A DNA stretch of 64,000 nt from Lolium rigidum (lineage: Eukaryota; Streptophyta; Magnoliopsida; Poales; Poaceae), in assembly GCF_022539505.1 (NCBI RefSeq), contig NC_061514.1, forward strand, positions 248,670,124 through 248,734,123, written 5' to 3'. The notes beneath the pieces were generated by a model. It saw only the letters and a program-made list of their open reading frames with translations. It was not told the DNA's origin and did no database searches. Every line of letters begins with the position of its first letter. Position 1 is the first letter of the stretch. This document shows positions 45,797-57,555 of the stretch, piece by piece. The position numbers and the translations under genes are program-made.

Positions 45797-46375
45797 GTCG
45801 GCACGGCCGCCATCTTGGTATCCTTCTTCATCAATGGATCTGAGGAGGGCAACGGAAGTGATACATCAACAGGCTCCGACATTGAATGCTGGATCTGCGC
45901 CCGTCGAAGCGATGTTGTAGGCGATGGCTTCAATGATCTTGCCATCGATGACCACTATCGGCACGGACGCCGTCTTCATCATCAACAGATCTGAGAAGAG
46001 AAACGAAAGTGAGACAGAGAGAGACATTTCAACTATTTCTGAAGGTTAGATCCTCACCGGCACTCTTAGATCCACGCCGCCGCCACGGTCCAGATCCGCG
46101 CTGCCGCACGCCGCCGCACGCACGATTAGATCCGCGCCGCCGCAACCGCCGGAGTAAGAGAGGAAATAGGAGAGAGGAAGATGCGACGGGAATATGCGAC
46201 TGCCAGGGTTGGTAGGTATGTGCTCTGCTCTTCTCTCCGTATGCGTCCATCGTGGTAGAGAGAGATATACAGGCCGTCCGATCATAAAAGATCGAATGGT
46301 GCAAGCGTTTGTTGAGCTTTCAACTAACCAAGATCCGTGTGACATACATCTCGACCAATCAGAGATCAGCCAGTG
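45797..46375. other. Unassigned GC-rich segment
   Basis: No supported gene. It contains an imperfect duplication of about 60 bases (45799-45863 and 45958-46016, both with CGGCACGG...GCC and ATCTGAG) and a GC-rich tract of CCGCCGC type (46070-46150). On the minus strand it could be the leader of a gene whose body is gone, but nothing proves it. Confidence 0.4.
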
Positions 46376-46379
46376 AGTA

Positions 46380-49360
46380 CAAGTGAGGAAAACTGAGTAG
46401 AACTAAGAGGGGGAAATGTGAGGAAATGTTTATCGGAAGGGCAAAACTGAGTAGGACCGAGTAAAACAAGTGGGCCCGGAGGGGGAAAACTGAGTAACAC
46501 TAAGTAAAACAGGGGCACCCAAATAATAAAGGGACTAAGGGAAATTGAAGCTTTTGGCATAAAAATTGTATAATTGTGTTACTTGAACAGTATAGTACAT
46601 TTTGGCCGACATGATATTGTTTGCATTTCAAAGATACACAAGTGTGACCAATTTGGACTCATTTGGACAAAGTTTCTAAGCATAGTGGGTATTTGTCATG
46701 CAAAGACTTAATCAAAGATGGGAGAATGAGATGGCCAGCATATTGTGTGGATGTAATTCTTTGACGCAGATCGATCTTTATCATGATCATCTGCCTAATC
46801 TTATCAAATATTTGCCACGGCATAAGCCCTTTCAATGACTTGACCTTTGAATTGAAACTCTCCGCAAGGTTACTTGTTACATAGTGTACCTTGCAAATTT
46901 CATTGAATTGGCTTCTTGACCACACCCTACCATGATGTTCATCCAAGTAATCCTTCACCCCAGGTTTTTGTTTATACAACACATCCAAATGAAACAGATG
47001 CTTCCTAGAGCTGCATGTGTATGAAGCTGGCCATAGGTTGTCAGTAAAAACTTTACCCTTGAATTTCTTTGTAAAATTTTGTACCAAGTGTCGCATACAT
47101 TCCCTATGCTCCACTCCAGGGAATACTGCTTCTACCGCACTCTCCAAACCTTTGCAAGCGTCTGTGTGGATAACAAGTCCTGTTGGATGACCTATAATGT
47201 CGCGCAAATTCTGCAGAAACCAAGTCCAACTTTCCTCTGACTCAACCTCCAAAACTCCATAAGCAACAGGGAACATCCAACTGTGTCCATCAACTGCAGT
47301 AGCAGCAACTAGCTGTCCTTTAAACCTGTCATGAAGAGGCTGTTGCATCCACGACCAAATAAGGCTCGGAACCGTCCGAGAAAGCCTTTCCAGTAAGCTT
47401 TGAAATAAACAAAAGCCGTTCTAAAACATTCCTTGTGCATTACCTTCCCGCTTTTCAATTTGTAGGGAGCTCGTATGCTTGTCTATCGCTACAACACTTG
47501 CCTGGACTAGCCATCTCCACTTCGGCTTTGAAAGTGTAAAGCAACCGAAAGCTTTCATTCCATGGACCATTGATCTTGTCAAGAGCCATTTCCTTTGCAT
47601 AGAACATCCTCATGTAAGGTACTTTTATATCAAACTTCTCAACCATCTTTTTCTGGAGTGATGTTGGACCAAGTGAAGGAGTTTCTCTCAGCCAATCTAG
47701 GATTCTATCTGCCAACCAACTAGTCTTCGCTAGCTTTGTTTTCACCTCCGGCTCTCCCCCTCGAGGTGGACACCTATGGACCTCCTCATTCTTCTTTATC
47801 TGAAACATAATGATAAGGGATATCAGTAACAGTTAACAAATTTTACACTGTGATCTAAAATACACAACTGGTTGGCGTAGTACATGAACCAAGGTGCTTC
47901 TGCGCATTGTGGATGCATGCAGCCTCCACCTACACCTCTTGTACGGGCATTTAATTGTGAACCTACCTGGCTCACTTTTAATAACCTCATAATTATTCTT
48001 AGAGAGAAGGCAATATGTAGTAATTGCATTACGAAAGTCCATCATCGTTTGAAATACGGTGCCTGCTGCAAGCTGAGGATCCTCCCTGTTCCACTCAATT
48101 GTTGGCAAGTCATCACCTTTGTAATCAGCTAAAACGAGGCTTTCATTGTTCTCATTCTTCCCTTCATCATCAGTGTCATCAAATCTGGCACCAAAAGCAA
48201 TATCTTCGATGTATTGATCCTCCATTGCACCTTCTTGCATCGATCTACCAATTCAGGAAACATCAACTCATCCTCACCATCTTGAGGAGACTGATCCCCA
48301 ATCTCTGCATCGTCCTCCACATCGACCATAGGAACGATCTGGCTACCACTAGCACTGAGGACATAAGGTGCTGCTGTGGAAGTACAAGGAGCATCGGGGC
48401 TCACACTATTAGCAGAGGCAGCAGCAGTAGAGAGACATGATGCCCGACCACTCGATGATGCCCTAGCACCGAGATGATGCCTCACCCCTGTCCACATGGA
48501 TACGAATTTTACCGAACCGACAAGAAGCATTCAAAGCAAAAAAGCATTCCCAGATCGTCGTCGGAAATTAGTGGAACAGATCTTCGCTCCGTGTTGTTGA
48601 AATATTCGAAATGAACTGCATCGAGAGAGCTCCAGGTGTACTTATCATAGATGCTAGCTTTGAAATCCCTCAACGAGATGGTGGTTGCAACCACCGCGGG
48701 AAGTAAAACCCATTCTTATAGCGTTTAGAATCACGCTTAAAGCTAGAATCCAGCCTAACCACCGGCCGAAAAGCCGATCGTTGGATCAATCCTATTCGAA
48801 AAGCAACGCGAGTTAGTTGAGCAACAACGATTGGCGCTCAAAAACTGCCCTGCGTTGATTCACATAGGCAGACGATGCTTACCCAGATGGAATCCATGCG
48901 TTAGATCCCTCCGATTCCCAATCTTCTCCGCGGCTGACGGGAAGAGGCGGCACACCAGACGGAAATACAAACTCTACCTCGACAGGGGTAGATCTAGATC
49001 TGGTGGAGGCGGAGCCCTCTCCGCCTCCCGGGGGTGGTGGTGGGGGCGGGGGCGGATCGGTGGCGGACGACGCCATAAGGTAGGTCGGCAGGACGGCGTG
49101 GCGGCGGAGGGCGGTGTGTGAGCTCCTCCGGTCTCGGGCGGAGGGAAAGCTTTGGGTCAGCTCCTCCGGTCAACGGTCAACACAATTTGAAAGCAACGGT
49201 CAAGTCAAAACCACCGCGGCTCCCTAGCCATCACCGCGTAACGGAAGGCCTACGACCGAGACGGCAACCCTCCCGTCCGAGCGTACGCAAGGGGTTTCAA
49301 ACTAGAGGAGGAGAAAACTGAGGAAAATTTAAGAGGCTGGGGAAAACTGAGTACAACTAA
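46380..49360 (-). mobile_element. MULE (Mutator-like) transposon, decayed
   Basis: Minus-strand transposase gene in pieces (49076-46659) flanked by AAAACTGAGTA-type repeats (left near 46385, 46443 and 46485; right near 49314 and 49343). The repeats on the two sides are in direct, not inverted, orientation, so they are not simple terminal inverted repeats and the true ends are unknown. Confidence 0.65.
46659..49076 (-). pseudogene. MULE transposase (MuDR type), frame-broken, with introns
   Basis: Read from 49076 downward. A Pro-rich first exon (MASSATDPPPP...) ends at a GTAAGC splice donor near 48881. A probable second exon (48694-48129) starts ISLRDFKASIYDKY and resembles the N-terminal region of plant MuDR-like proteins. 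Next is the MuDR DNA-binding-type domain at 48240-47833 (FQTMMDFRNAITTYCLLSKNNYEV, KCPYKRCRWRLHAS). A helical linker follows at 47808-47455, and then the DDE transposase core at 47348-46659 (AATAVDGHSWMFPVAYGVLE, HTDACKGLESAV, FPGVEHRECMRHL). Frames change near 48240 and 47345. The C-terminal SWIM-type zinc finger is absent. It would cut and insert its own DNA; as read it is inactive. Confidence 0.85.
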
Positions 49361-49980
49361 CGAACCAGGGGCACGAGAACAGAAAACCCAACATTTAATG
49401 TCTAGAGAAGTTTGAATTTAGACAAACTTTCGACATGTTCCATGAAAGGGAGGGAGCATATATACAAGATTGGATCCCGTAAGGTTTACAGAAGCACCCG
49501 CAAAGATGAGATGTGGATAGGGTTGACGACAACGAGTCTTGACAGCGGTGGTGGAGCGAAACCTTGGCATAGGTCATGTGATAGCGGACACGTGCGGGGT
49601 GGAGACATTGTCTAGCGCCATGGTGACATCGACGGTAGGCCTGGCAGAGGATATGCAAATCTAGGCCTTGAAGATGGACCAGCAATTGTTTGCGGAGACG
49701 GCTTGTGTAGCTTGTGCATGAGATGCTCGCTAAGAAGCCGTATGCACCTTTTGGATGCAGAGTCTTGGGTTCTCCCTCCATTTGGAGAAGAAAAAGGTTG
49801 GCTAGGAAGACTTGGCGTGGAGTACTGCGAGTAGCCGACTTGGTCTGGCGTAGTATTAATTAAGAGAGTGTCTCTTGGTTCACCTATCGATAGTGAGCAA
49901 GGAGTCAAGAAACCAATTAGGGATGAGCAATTAACACATTCTAGCTTAGTAAAACAAATGATAGGAGCTCGTGCAGTCGT
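49361..49980. other. No gene seen
   Basis: Unique-looking sequence with short open frames on both strands but no domain or splice-supported structure. Confidence 0.5.
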
Positions 49981-50287
49981 GTGTTCATCTCACAAATGAT
50001 AGGGGCTCATCCTGTGTTAGCAGCCGACATCCGTGTGGCCACTCTACGGGGTGAAGATCTGGGCGCACGGCCCGCCGCCGTCCTCGAAGCGGACTGCGGG
50101 CGGGATGTCGTAAAGATGTTTGCCGATGCTTCGGCAGCGTCGCCGGGCAGCTGTCGTGTTTGAGGAGCTCACGTCGTTCCTCGTTGTGCCGGGGCCATAC
50201 CTCGTTGGTGCTTGGATCGTCCAAGGAGCTGCGTTTCTATATTCACATATGCAAGCAGATGTAGCTACTGCTACTTTGCGTAGTTGA
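49981..50287 (+). pseudogene. Possible 3' end of an unknown plant gene
   Basis: The frame from 49981 gives VATLRGEDLGARPAAVLEAD and then RDVVKMFADASAASPG to a stop at 50163. A neighbouring frame continues with a coding-like end (VVFEELTSFLVVPGPYLVGA, then AFLYSHMQADVATA) to a stop at 50287, followed by AT-rich DNA with AATAATAA (50422) as expected of a 3' UTR. I do not recognise the protein. GC content drops sharply at the proposed end. It may be a single gene end with a frame error near 50150, or a captured fragment. Confidence 0.4.
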
Positions 50288-50510
50288 AAAAACTGTCAAT
50301 TTGTCATGAGGAATGATAAATTTCGCTGCAAAGTACTAGAGTGTTCGTACGGCTGCTAATTTTTTATGGGGTCTTTGTTTCTTATTTGTATCGAACTGTT
50401 TGTAGTAGTACTTATACTTAATAATAATGCAGCGGGGAAGTGAATACTCCTTTTTTGTGAATCGGAAGTGAATACTCCAACTATATGTAATTGTAACCCC
50501 TCCATCTGAT

Positions 50511-50872
50511 TAACTCCGTCCGTCTCGGTTTAGAGGGCTTGGTTTATTTTACAGACAGGACCAAGGCATTGTTTCATTGGATGACGAAAACTCTCCGGAC
50601 CGTTGCCTCCTCTTGCTACTTCTAATGCTAATGGTGTACAAAGCGTGCATGCAGCCGATCACATGCCCCCATGCAAACTTGTTTGGTTTCACACTCCACC
50701 AGCATGCACAAGGCTGTTCCCAGCGAATAGAAAAACGAGAAAAGGGAAGGTGGAGACTAATTCGAGAAGGTTACTAGTACTTCTAATTTAAATGCATGCA
50801 GGCCTTAGATGAGAGGTTATATGGGACAAATATTTTTTCAGATTAGGCCCTGTGAACCGAGACAGAGGGGTA
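50511..50872. mobile_element. Stowaway-type MITE
   Basis: Ends ACTCCGTCCGTCTCGGTTTA (left) and, reversed, CCCCTCTGTCTCGGTTCAC (right), flanked by TA dinucleotides. This is the usual grass Stowaway (Tc1/mariner) terminus. No coding capacity. Confidence 0.75.
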
Positions 50873-50957
50873 TAAAACTATGTGCACTTCCAAATCATTT
50901 CTCCTGTTTTTTTTAGATGTCCTTTCACTTACTATAATAAACAAATAAGCACTATAA

Positions 50958-51080
50958 GGGCTCCTTTGATTCAAAGGAATGTGGAGAGTGTAGAAATAGG
51001 AAAGGTGTAGGATTGAAATTTTCCCATAGGAATCAAATCCAACATAATTCCTATGTCAATCCTATGAATCAAAGAAGCCC
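50958..51080. mobile_element. Tourist-type MITE, 123 bp
   Basis: Terminal inverted repeats GGGCTCCTTTGATTCA and TGAATCAAAGAAGCCC (one mismatch) flanked by a perfect TAA duplication (50955-50957 and 51081-51083). This fits the PIF/Harbinger-derived Tourist class. Confidence 0.85.
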
Positions 51081-51302
51081 TAAGTGGTTACCGGTGCTTA
51101 ATGCACGAGTTCAAAGAGTTCATCCCGCAGTCCAAATAACTAATAATCAGATGATCTCAATTTTTGTGTATGTAGTTGTGCCTATTACCATCACAAATAT
51201 AGTCTCAAATAGTATGATGGTGGAGATACACATTTTTTAACTACCATGATTTTTCGGTAAATGCTTAGTCAATTTTGACATAATTTGACTTTCTAAAAAT
51301 AA

Positions 51303-51333
51303 TATAAGCCTTAAGCTTTGGGATGGAGGTACT
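51303..51333. mobile_element. Stowaway-like terminal fragment
   Basis: ATAAGCCTTAAGCTTTGGGA then TGGAGGTA resembles a Stowaway right end. A matching left end is not evident. Confidence 0.4.
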
Positions 51334-51699
51334 ATATTGGATTTTCCTCGGCTTAAGCAAAATCCCTTCCCATCCCCTTAAATAGAGTACTCCAGAAGTA
51401 AACAATCCCTTGAGGCTAGGAGATAAGAGAGGCCATACTCCTCGCGCGCTTGCAGTGCTGGAAACTGTCACCGTTACCCTGAAGGTGGACTCCACCATGC
51501 TTCACTGCATTTTATGCTCCCAGCCCCTCAAGACCCCCGTCTTCAAGGTCTATCCCTTTCCCTCCCACACTCCATTGATGTTTCTTTTGTGGGTTCACTA
51601 CTGCAAAAATGGCAATCCACGAACTTTGATTTGTGCAGTGCAAGGGTAATCATTTGGCACGGCGACGCTGCCTCAGCCGAGCTTCCGGAACTGTGCCAT
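51334..51699. other. No gene seen
   Basis: Mixed-composition sequence; short open frames (51410-51649) have no recognisable domain. Confidence 0.4.
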
Positions 51700-52326
51700 A
51701 GGTGCTATTGTTTACTTTACACACTTTACTTGATGCAATAATTTGTTGCTTACAATTTAATACTGAAGGTGGATTATTAGTCATAGACGTAGTTGGATTA
51801 CGGTCTATGTATATTGTTGTATTGCCCAAATGAATCTCATAGTAATCATCTTGTCATGTATGGTCTTTATTCTGTTAATTGCCCAGCTATAATTTGTTCA
51901 CCCGGCATGTTATTTATCTTTATGGAGAGACACCTCTAGTGAGCTGTGGACCCCAGTTCTTTCTTTTACACTCGATAAAACCATCTCATCGCAAACACCT
52001 GCTTTCTGTTTACTTACTGAGCCATTCGTTCTCTTTTTTTCACTACAAACAAACATCTCTTTCCACACTATACGTTTACTCTTTTGTTTTTACAAAAACC
52101 GGAGAGATTGACAACCTCACTATAAGTTGGGGCAAAGTAATTTGTTTGTGTTGTGTGCGGGTTCCACGTTGTTGCGACGCCGGTAGTGCGCCCTGCCAAA
52201 AGTCAGCCGAGCAACACCTTCAGAAGTGATTTCTTTCTCCTACTGGTCGATTAAATCTTGGTTTTTTACTGAGGGAGAACTTGCTACTGTGTTTATCATA
52301 CCTTCCTCTTGGCGTTCCCCAACGGT
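51700..52326 (+). repeat. S7: old Sabrina-like LTR relic
   Basis: Diverged copy of the S2-type LTR 3' half. Shared landmarks are TTGCCCAGCTATAATTTGTTC, here at about 51878-51898, the GGAGAGACACCTCTAGTGAG segment, GACAACCTCACTATAAGTTGG and a final TTGGCGTTCCCCAACGG. It has many substitutions and indels, so it is much older than S2-S6. Confidence 0.75.
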
Positions 52327-52946
52327 ATGCTCTGCACTCATCATGGTGCACCCTCCCTGCCTGGGCGCGCCACCGGCCAGGCTTACTTTTGCCCTCCTAG
52401 CCCATCTCGTGAGGTCCAATCGCTTGAGATGATTCTCTAGATGAAATATTGACATCCCCTAAATACTAGCTCCATTTGACTTCGTTAAGTCCACGAAAGT
52501 CAAAAAATACACAAAACATGATTTTCTTGTCCTGCAAAGTTATAACCAAGATAAAGGGGATCATTGGTAAATCCGCAAAAATCAATACAAACATTAATAT
52601 AACATCATATATGTTGCAAATATGTGAAAATATGTGTTAACAAACTACAAAGTTCATGCATGCATTTTACATGCAGCAGAGGTCTACGGTACTTAACTTT
52701 GACATGCCACGACTCTGTCCTTCTCGGCAAATAAGGTTTGTAGTATTTTCATGCCCCAACTACGGAACACTTGGACAAGCTGCAAAACATATTTGCGAGA
52801 TATGTGAAAGATACATTGAAACTTGGAATCACCTTCACAAAATCTTCATCCACCCTTTTGAGTGCCTTTTCGGATGCGAGATTGGTTTGGCTGCCTAGAT
52901 GACGGGCGTTCTACGAGGTGACTTTGCCGAGAATTACTTGGACCAA
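52327..52946. other. No gene seen
   Basis: AT-rich sequence. An 80-codon frame at 52656-52898 has no recognised motif; it could be decayed transposon DNA like its right-hand neighbour. Confidence 0.4.
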
Positions 52947-53107
52947 ATCTGGTCTCTGGAGTGCCGGAAAAGAGGCTAATGTATCTCGGTCTAGTGCGAG
53001 GCTGAATATAAAGCTTTAGCTAATGCCACAGCTGAATTGATTTGGGTTGAAGCCCTTCTTATTGAACTTGGAGTAAAGTTACATGAAAAACCAAGTATTT
53101 ATTTGAA
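52947..53107 (+). pseudogene. Ty1/copia RNase H fragment
   Basis: Translation in shifting frames gives the copia signature NLVSW..., [20 protein letters not shown] and [11 protein letters not shown], the RNase H region at the end of copia pol. Only about 50 residues remain, with one shift at a CAGAG/CGAG-type site near 52999. Confidence 0.8.
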
Positions 53108-53111
53108 CTTG

Positions 53112-53580
53112 AATATCAACTCCATAGTTTGGATGCTGACTCCTAATGGGTGCTATTCGGCCAACTCGCCTACAAAGCTCAGTTCTTGATCGCTTTGCCT
53201 TGCCCTTTTGGTAACATCGTTTGGAAGACTTGGCCCCCACCAAAATGTCATTTCTTCGCATGGCTGGTGGTCTAAACCCGCCTCTGGACTGCTGATCGCC
53301 TTGCCAGACGAGGATGGCCGCATCAACCTACTTGTCAGCTCTGCAAATGCTCTCCTGAAACGGCTCGGCACTTGCTCTTTGAATATCGCTTCTCTAAGAG
53401 AATCTGGACTGCCCTTCCTGGGTGGCCTGCCTGGACCTTATCCACTACCTTGGTGCGGGGAGATCTAAGGTGTTGGACTACTGGCACGCTATCGCCAAAA
53501 CCCCCACATCCTCTCCCAAACGTTTACAAACTGCAATCATGCTTATTAGCTGGGAGATCTGGTGACGTGGGCCTTACCCT
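53112..53580 (+). pseudogene. LINE C-terminal zinc-finger (zf-RVT) fragment
   Basis: Frames in this stretch give the plant LINE region downstream of reverse transcriptase: a YSANS start, IVWKTWPPPKCHFFAWLVV-like text, ADRLARRGWPHQPTCQLC, CSPETARHLLFEYRFSKRIW. This Cys/His-rich reverse-transcriptase-associated zinc-binding domain is usual at the end of plant L1-type ORF2. Several frame shifts; no 5' parts and no poly(A) tail seen. Confidence 0.8.
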
Positions 53581-53610
53581 TCGGGTAACCGACATTGCCC
53601 TATCCCATAT

Positions 53611-54048
53611 TGTCTAGTTGGAGGCCCATGAAGGCACTTGGAGGAAAGGCGGGCCACTTGGATGGCGCACCAGAGGATTCCTTGACGGGCAAGACAAAGA
53701 AGCGGCCGAATAAGGAAAACTACTGTAAACCTAGTCGTACTCGGTTAGACCTCTTGAGACCTGGCCTCCTATATAAAGGCCAGGAGAGGGGCTGCCGAGG
53801 CACACAATCAATCTTAGCAGCCTTAGCCACCAAAAGTCCAGAAGCTAGGTCGCCGCAGCGCGCTAGCCTCTCGACGAGATCTCAGCCGAACTATTCGGCA
53901 CCCCATTGTAACCCAATATCTTTATAATCAAGAATAGACAGGCAGGACGTAAGGGTTTTACCTCATCGAGGGCCCGAACCTGGGTAAATCGCTCTCCCCG
54001 CTTGTCTGTGAACCGATGTCTCGTGTCAGCTTGCAGGATTCCGTCAAG
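53611..54048 (+). repeat. Ty3/gypsy LTR fragment
   Basis: Starts TGTCTAGTTGGAGGCCCATG and has a TATA box (CCTATATAAAGGCC, 53768-53781), a GCCGAGGCACACAATCAATC cap-like region and a U5-like GGGCCCGAACCTGGGTAAA. The promoter-to-U5 layout is that of a grass gypsy LTR. The right end is cut by S8; no internal region is present here. Confidence 0.65.
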
Positions 54049-54049
54049 C

Positions 54050-54463
54050 GATACGCGTAAAGCTCACGCCCGTTGGGAACCCCAAGTGGAAGGTATGATG
54101 CGTACAGCAGCAAGTTTCCCTCGATAAGAAACCAAGGTTTATCGAACCATTAGGAGTCAAGGATCACGTGAAGGTCGTTGGTGACGGAGTGTAGTGCGGC
54201 GCAACACCGGGGATTCCGGCGCCAACGTGGAACCTGCACAACACAATCAAAGTACTTTGCCCCAACGTAACAGTGAGGTTGTCAATCTCACCGGCTTACT
54301 GTAAACAAAGGATTAGATGTATAGTGTGGAAGATGATGTTTGTTTGCGAAGAACAGTAAAGAACAAGTATTGCAGTAGATTGTATTTCAGATGTAAAGAA
54401 TGGACCGGGGTCCACGGTTCACTAGTGGTGTCTCTCCGATAAGAAATAGCATGTTGGGTGAAC
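54050..54463 (-). repeat. S8: reversed Sabrina-like LTR 3'-end fragment
   Basis: Matches the reversed S2/S4-type LTR (compare 21175-21560): GTTGGGAACCCCAAGTGGAA, then AACACCGGGGATTCCGGCGC. More diverged than S5, and cut by the gap at 54464. Confidence 0.88.
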
Positions 54464-54563
54464 NNNNNNNNNNNNNNNNNNNNNNNNNNNNNNNNNNNNN
54501 NNNNNNNNNNNNNNNNNNNNNNNNNNNNNNNNNNNNNNNNNNNNNNNNNNNNNNNNNNNNNNN
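54464..54563. other. Assembly gap, 100 N
   Basis: Exactly 100 N between an S8 LTR fragment and a Helitron-type terminus. Confidence 0.98.
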
Positions 54564-54591
54564 CTAGATTTAAATGTGCGCCTTGGCGCAC
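54564..54591 (-). mobile_element. Helitron-type 3' terminus
   Basis: Minus strand reads hairpin GTGCGCCAAGGCGCAC (54591-54576; 7-bp stem, 2-base loop), then 8 bases ATTTAAAT, then CTAG at the contig edge. A short GC-rich hairpin just before CTRR is the Helitron 3' end signature. The following base, expected to be T, is hidden by the gap. The element would extend rightwards; its 5' TC end is not identified. Confidence 0.65.
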
Positions 54592-57150
54592 GATCCGATG
54601 AAATTCGCAATGATTTAAATTTTATACAATGATGATAAAATAAATTGGAAAAATGGTAATAGGTTTCTTTGATTTTACAAAACAAAGTCTATAAGATCGA
54701 ATTAGTATAATGCACACGGAATAGCAAACATTTATATACAATAAGGTTAATAGAAGAATATTATTATAGTAACTAACACTCGATGTGTCTGTTAGGAGTA
54801 CGGAAGCAACATCAAAAACAACATCTACATGAGCTGCTTATGAGCGTTGTCGGTGGCATTGTTTTTAGAGGCCACACCATAGAGGAAACGTATATTTAAT
54901 AGGTACTTGCACCACCAAAACTTAACATTGCTGCAATGAAAAGATAATCAATCAATAGTTAAATGTGAGCCACATATAAGAAACGGTAAGAGAAGAAGAT
55001 TAGCTCACGTTTGATACAACAGAATACTATAATCTTAGAAGCAATTTGACAATAAAGAGAAGATAATAAATTACCATTCAACTTGTACATGTAAAACGGT
55101 CAATAGCTATTGGGATGCCTTAAAACCATCAATAGCCATTGGGCTAACACGAAGTGAATTTGAAGGAAACACTGCATTCACACTAAGAACAGTTTGGGAA
55201 ACCAACATGCAAGCACACATTCTAAGTCAAAGGACATGGTATAAAACAGGAGGTCTTCCATTTATATGATCAGCAACAGGCAAAGCACTTCCATCAGCTT
55301 CGCTAATTGGTTCAGACTTACCATAACCTGCAAAATTTATGTGGAATGAAGTAAAGAAATTATTCAACAACTTATGTATTTCAAAATACAAATGTACAGC
55401 TAGAGTTTTTTGTATTATAAAAATGAATATGGCTGCCTAAGAGATAACCAATTCCTCGTCTTTTAAGTTTTAAATCAAATACACATACATGTAAAAGAAT
55501 TTAATTTTCCATGCTACAATACTTCAAATGTCCATGTGGTTGGATTTTGGTGTGGTTCCAAGAACTAAGGAATCATGGTGTGATCAAACCATCTTCCATC
55601 AAGAATTTAAGCATACAAAAGGATCCATGGAGAATCTTTCCAAACAGAGAGAAGATCCACAATTGAACACACAAGCAGGAGCAAACACATAAAAGGAGAA
55701 ATGCAAGCAACATATATATAGACTTGTACTGCTGACTTATTATATTTGAAGTTCATAAATTATTCTAGCAATTTGATATAGGAAAAGAAGAGATGTGGGT
55801 ATAGGAAAAGAAGAGATGCAAGCTACTGATACTGAGGAATCAGGAAAGCATGCATATTACGACAAATTAGAGTAACATGTATATAAGTGGTGGAGGATCA
55901 TTTTTTCTAGAAAATACACAATAAATCAAAGAAAATCATCTTCACATAAGGTCTGAATTAAGATATCCCAATCTTGAATATGTTGTTCTTGGTTAATGCA
56001 TGCACTAAAGACAATATCTTACCTGGTAAGCAATCAAAGAATCGCGGATGCATCAAGGGAAAACATCAGAAATATATGGAAAGACAAAGCAAAGAAAAGG
56101 GGCATCCAGTACCTTTGTTTTCTAAAATAGCCACTGGGCATTGAACTCGTCCCTCTGACCTTGGTCGCATTTCACCGAATAAATAAGTTGATGAGAAATT
56201 TTGCTGCGAGGGAAATTTCCTTAAACATCCGTAATAAATAATATATTTTTCAAGAATAAACTTCTTGTAATTATTTCATCAAAATTGAATGCACAAAGAT
56301 AAAATTTTAGAACAAACTCATCTCTGTTTTCTACCATCGAGTAATCCCACTCTTGAATATTGAAGTGGTACATCTCTTCTAGATGTACTTAAGGATTCTT
56401 GACATGTATAACGCAATTTTGACATGCTCAATCATCTTGGGAAAAATAATTCCTTGCAAGTTTAAGAATGTTTACCTAGCACATATCACTGTATACTTCC
56501 TCGCTAACATATATACAACAGATTCCCTTCTTTCCTAGTTGTCCTGATCAAAATCTGAGTCTACGGTATTGTTCATGATCTAAACTGTGTCACTGCTCAT
56601 ATACACTATGTCACTACCACAATTTATTAATCTCCTATGACAATAAATTTTCAAATTTTATTTAGTTCATCACCTTTCTTTTAAAGGCACACATGAACAT
56701 GACTATACCTATGGCCATAATATGGTGAATGTAAAACTAAATTTTTTGTTCATATGCCCAAAATATGAGAAGAGCAGAACGAACCCGACCATGGAAGCCA
56801 GAATGGGAGCATGAAAAATCATCCAGGAATGTGGTGTTTCAGATTGCTATAGGCTAAATTAGTCATGCCAAAAAACAATCCCCAAAAACCAAAGTTGCAA
56901 CAAGAAGCAACAATTTCAGGAAAAAAACACCATCAACAACCACAAAATTACAAACCAAGCACACCCCAAACAATTAACACTCATATCTAATAGATTTCAG
57001 TTCAAAACTAATGACCTGGCAAATCCTCAACAACAGTTACCTTGGCCAAGCAGATGTTCCAGCTGGCACATGTGGAATAAAAATTCTCAGGGCTTGATCG
57101 AATATGACTTATTATGCCTCTACTCCGATTCCTTTTAATAGAAGAAAAAT
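54592..57150. other. AT-rich non-coding stretch
   Basis: About 2.5 kb with no credible ORF on either strand. If the Helitron reading is right, this is its 3' interior. It contains GGAAAAGAAGAGATG duplicated at about 55782 and 55805. Confidence 0.5.
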
Positions 57151-57160
57151 ACTTTAATAG

Positions 57161-57555
57161 GATGAGGCGTTTTGGCACCCGGGAGCATATGCTCCCGGTT
57201 TTTGAAATGTCTTCTAAACACAGTTGGAAACATCAAAAAATTCTGAACAAAAAATTGATGTGTACATCTCGACATCATATGTGTTTCGAAAGTCGTTTTG
57301 CGGAAAACTGACAATTTGCGTGAATGTGCAAAAAAACAAATTTTGGTGCTTAAAAAAATCTTTTCACAAGAAATTTATTTGTCTTTTTTTACACAGGACA
57401 CAAAAAAAGTAGTTTTCCGTGAAATTTGCCATGCACACATATAACATATAATGTTGACACATAAGGCACCATTTTTTGGTTTAGATTTTTTTGAGCATTT
57501 AATTTTTTTCCTATGTAGCAGGAGCATATGCTCCCATGTTCAAAAGTGTGTTTCC
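57161..57555. mobile_element. MULE-type MITE with palindromic ends, 395 bp
   Basis: Flanked by a 10-base direct repeat ACTTTAATAG (57151-57160 and 57556-57565), in line with the 9-10 bp duplications of Mutator elements. Near each end lies a GGGAGCATATGCTCC-type palindrome (left about 57180-57196, right about 57520-57536). The ends are imperfect inverted repeats. No coding capacity. Confidence 0.75.

Noticed and set aside
48831..49121. 96-codon plus-strand frame near the MULE
   Set aside because: Antisense to the Pro-rich first exon of the transposase, which has a plausible start and splice donor.
49395..49908. 128- and 98-codon minus-strand frames
   Set aside because: No domain, no supporting splice sites or composition change.
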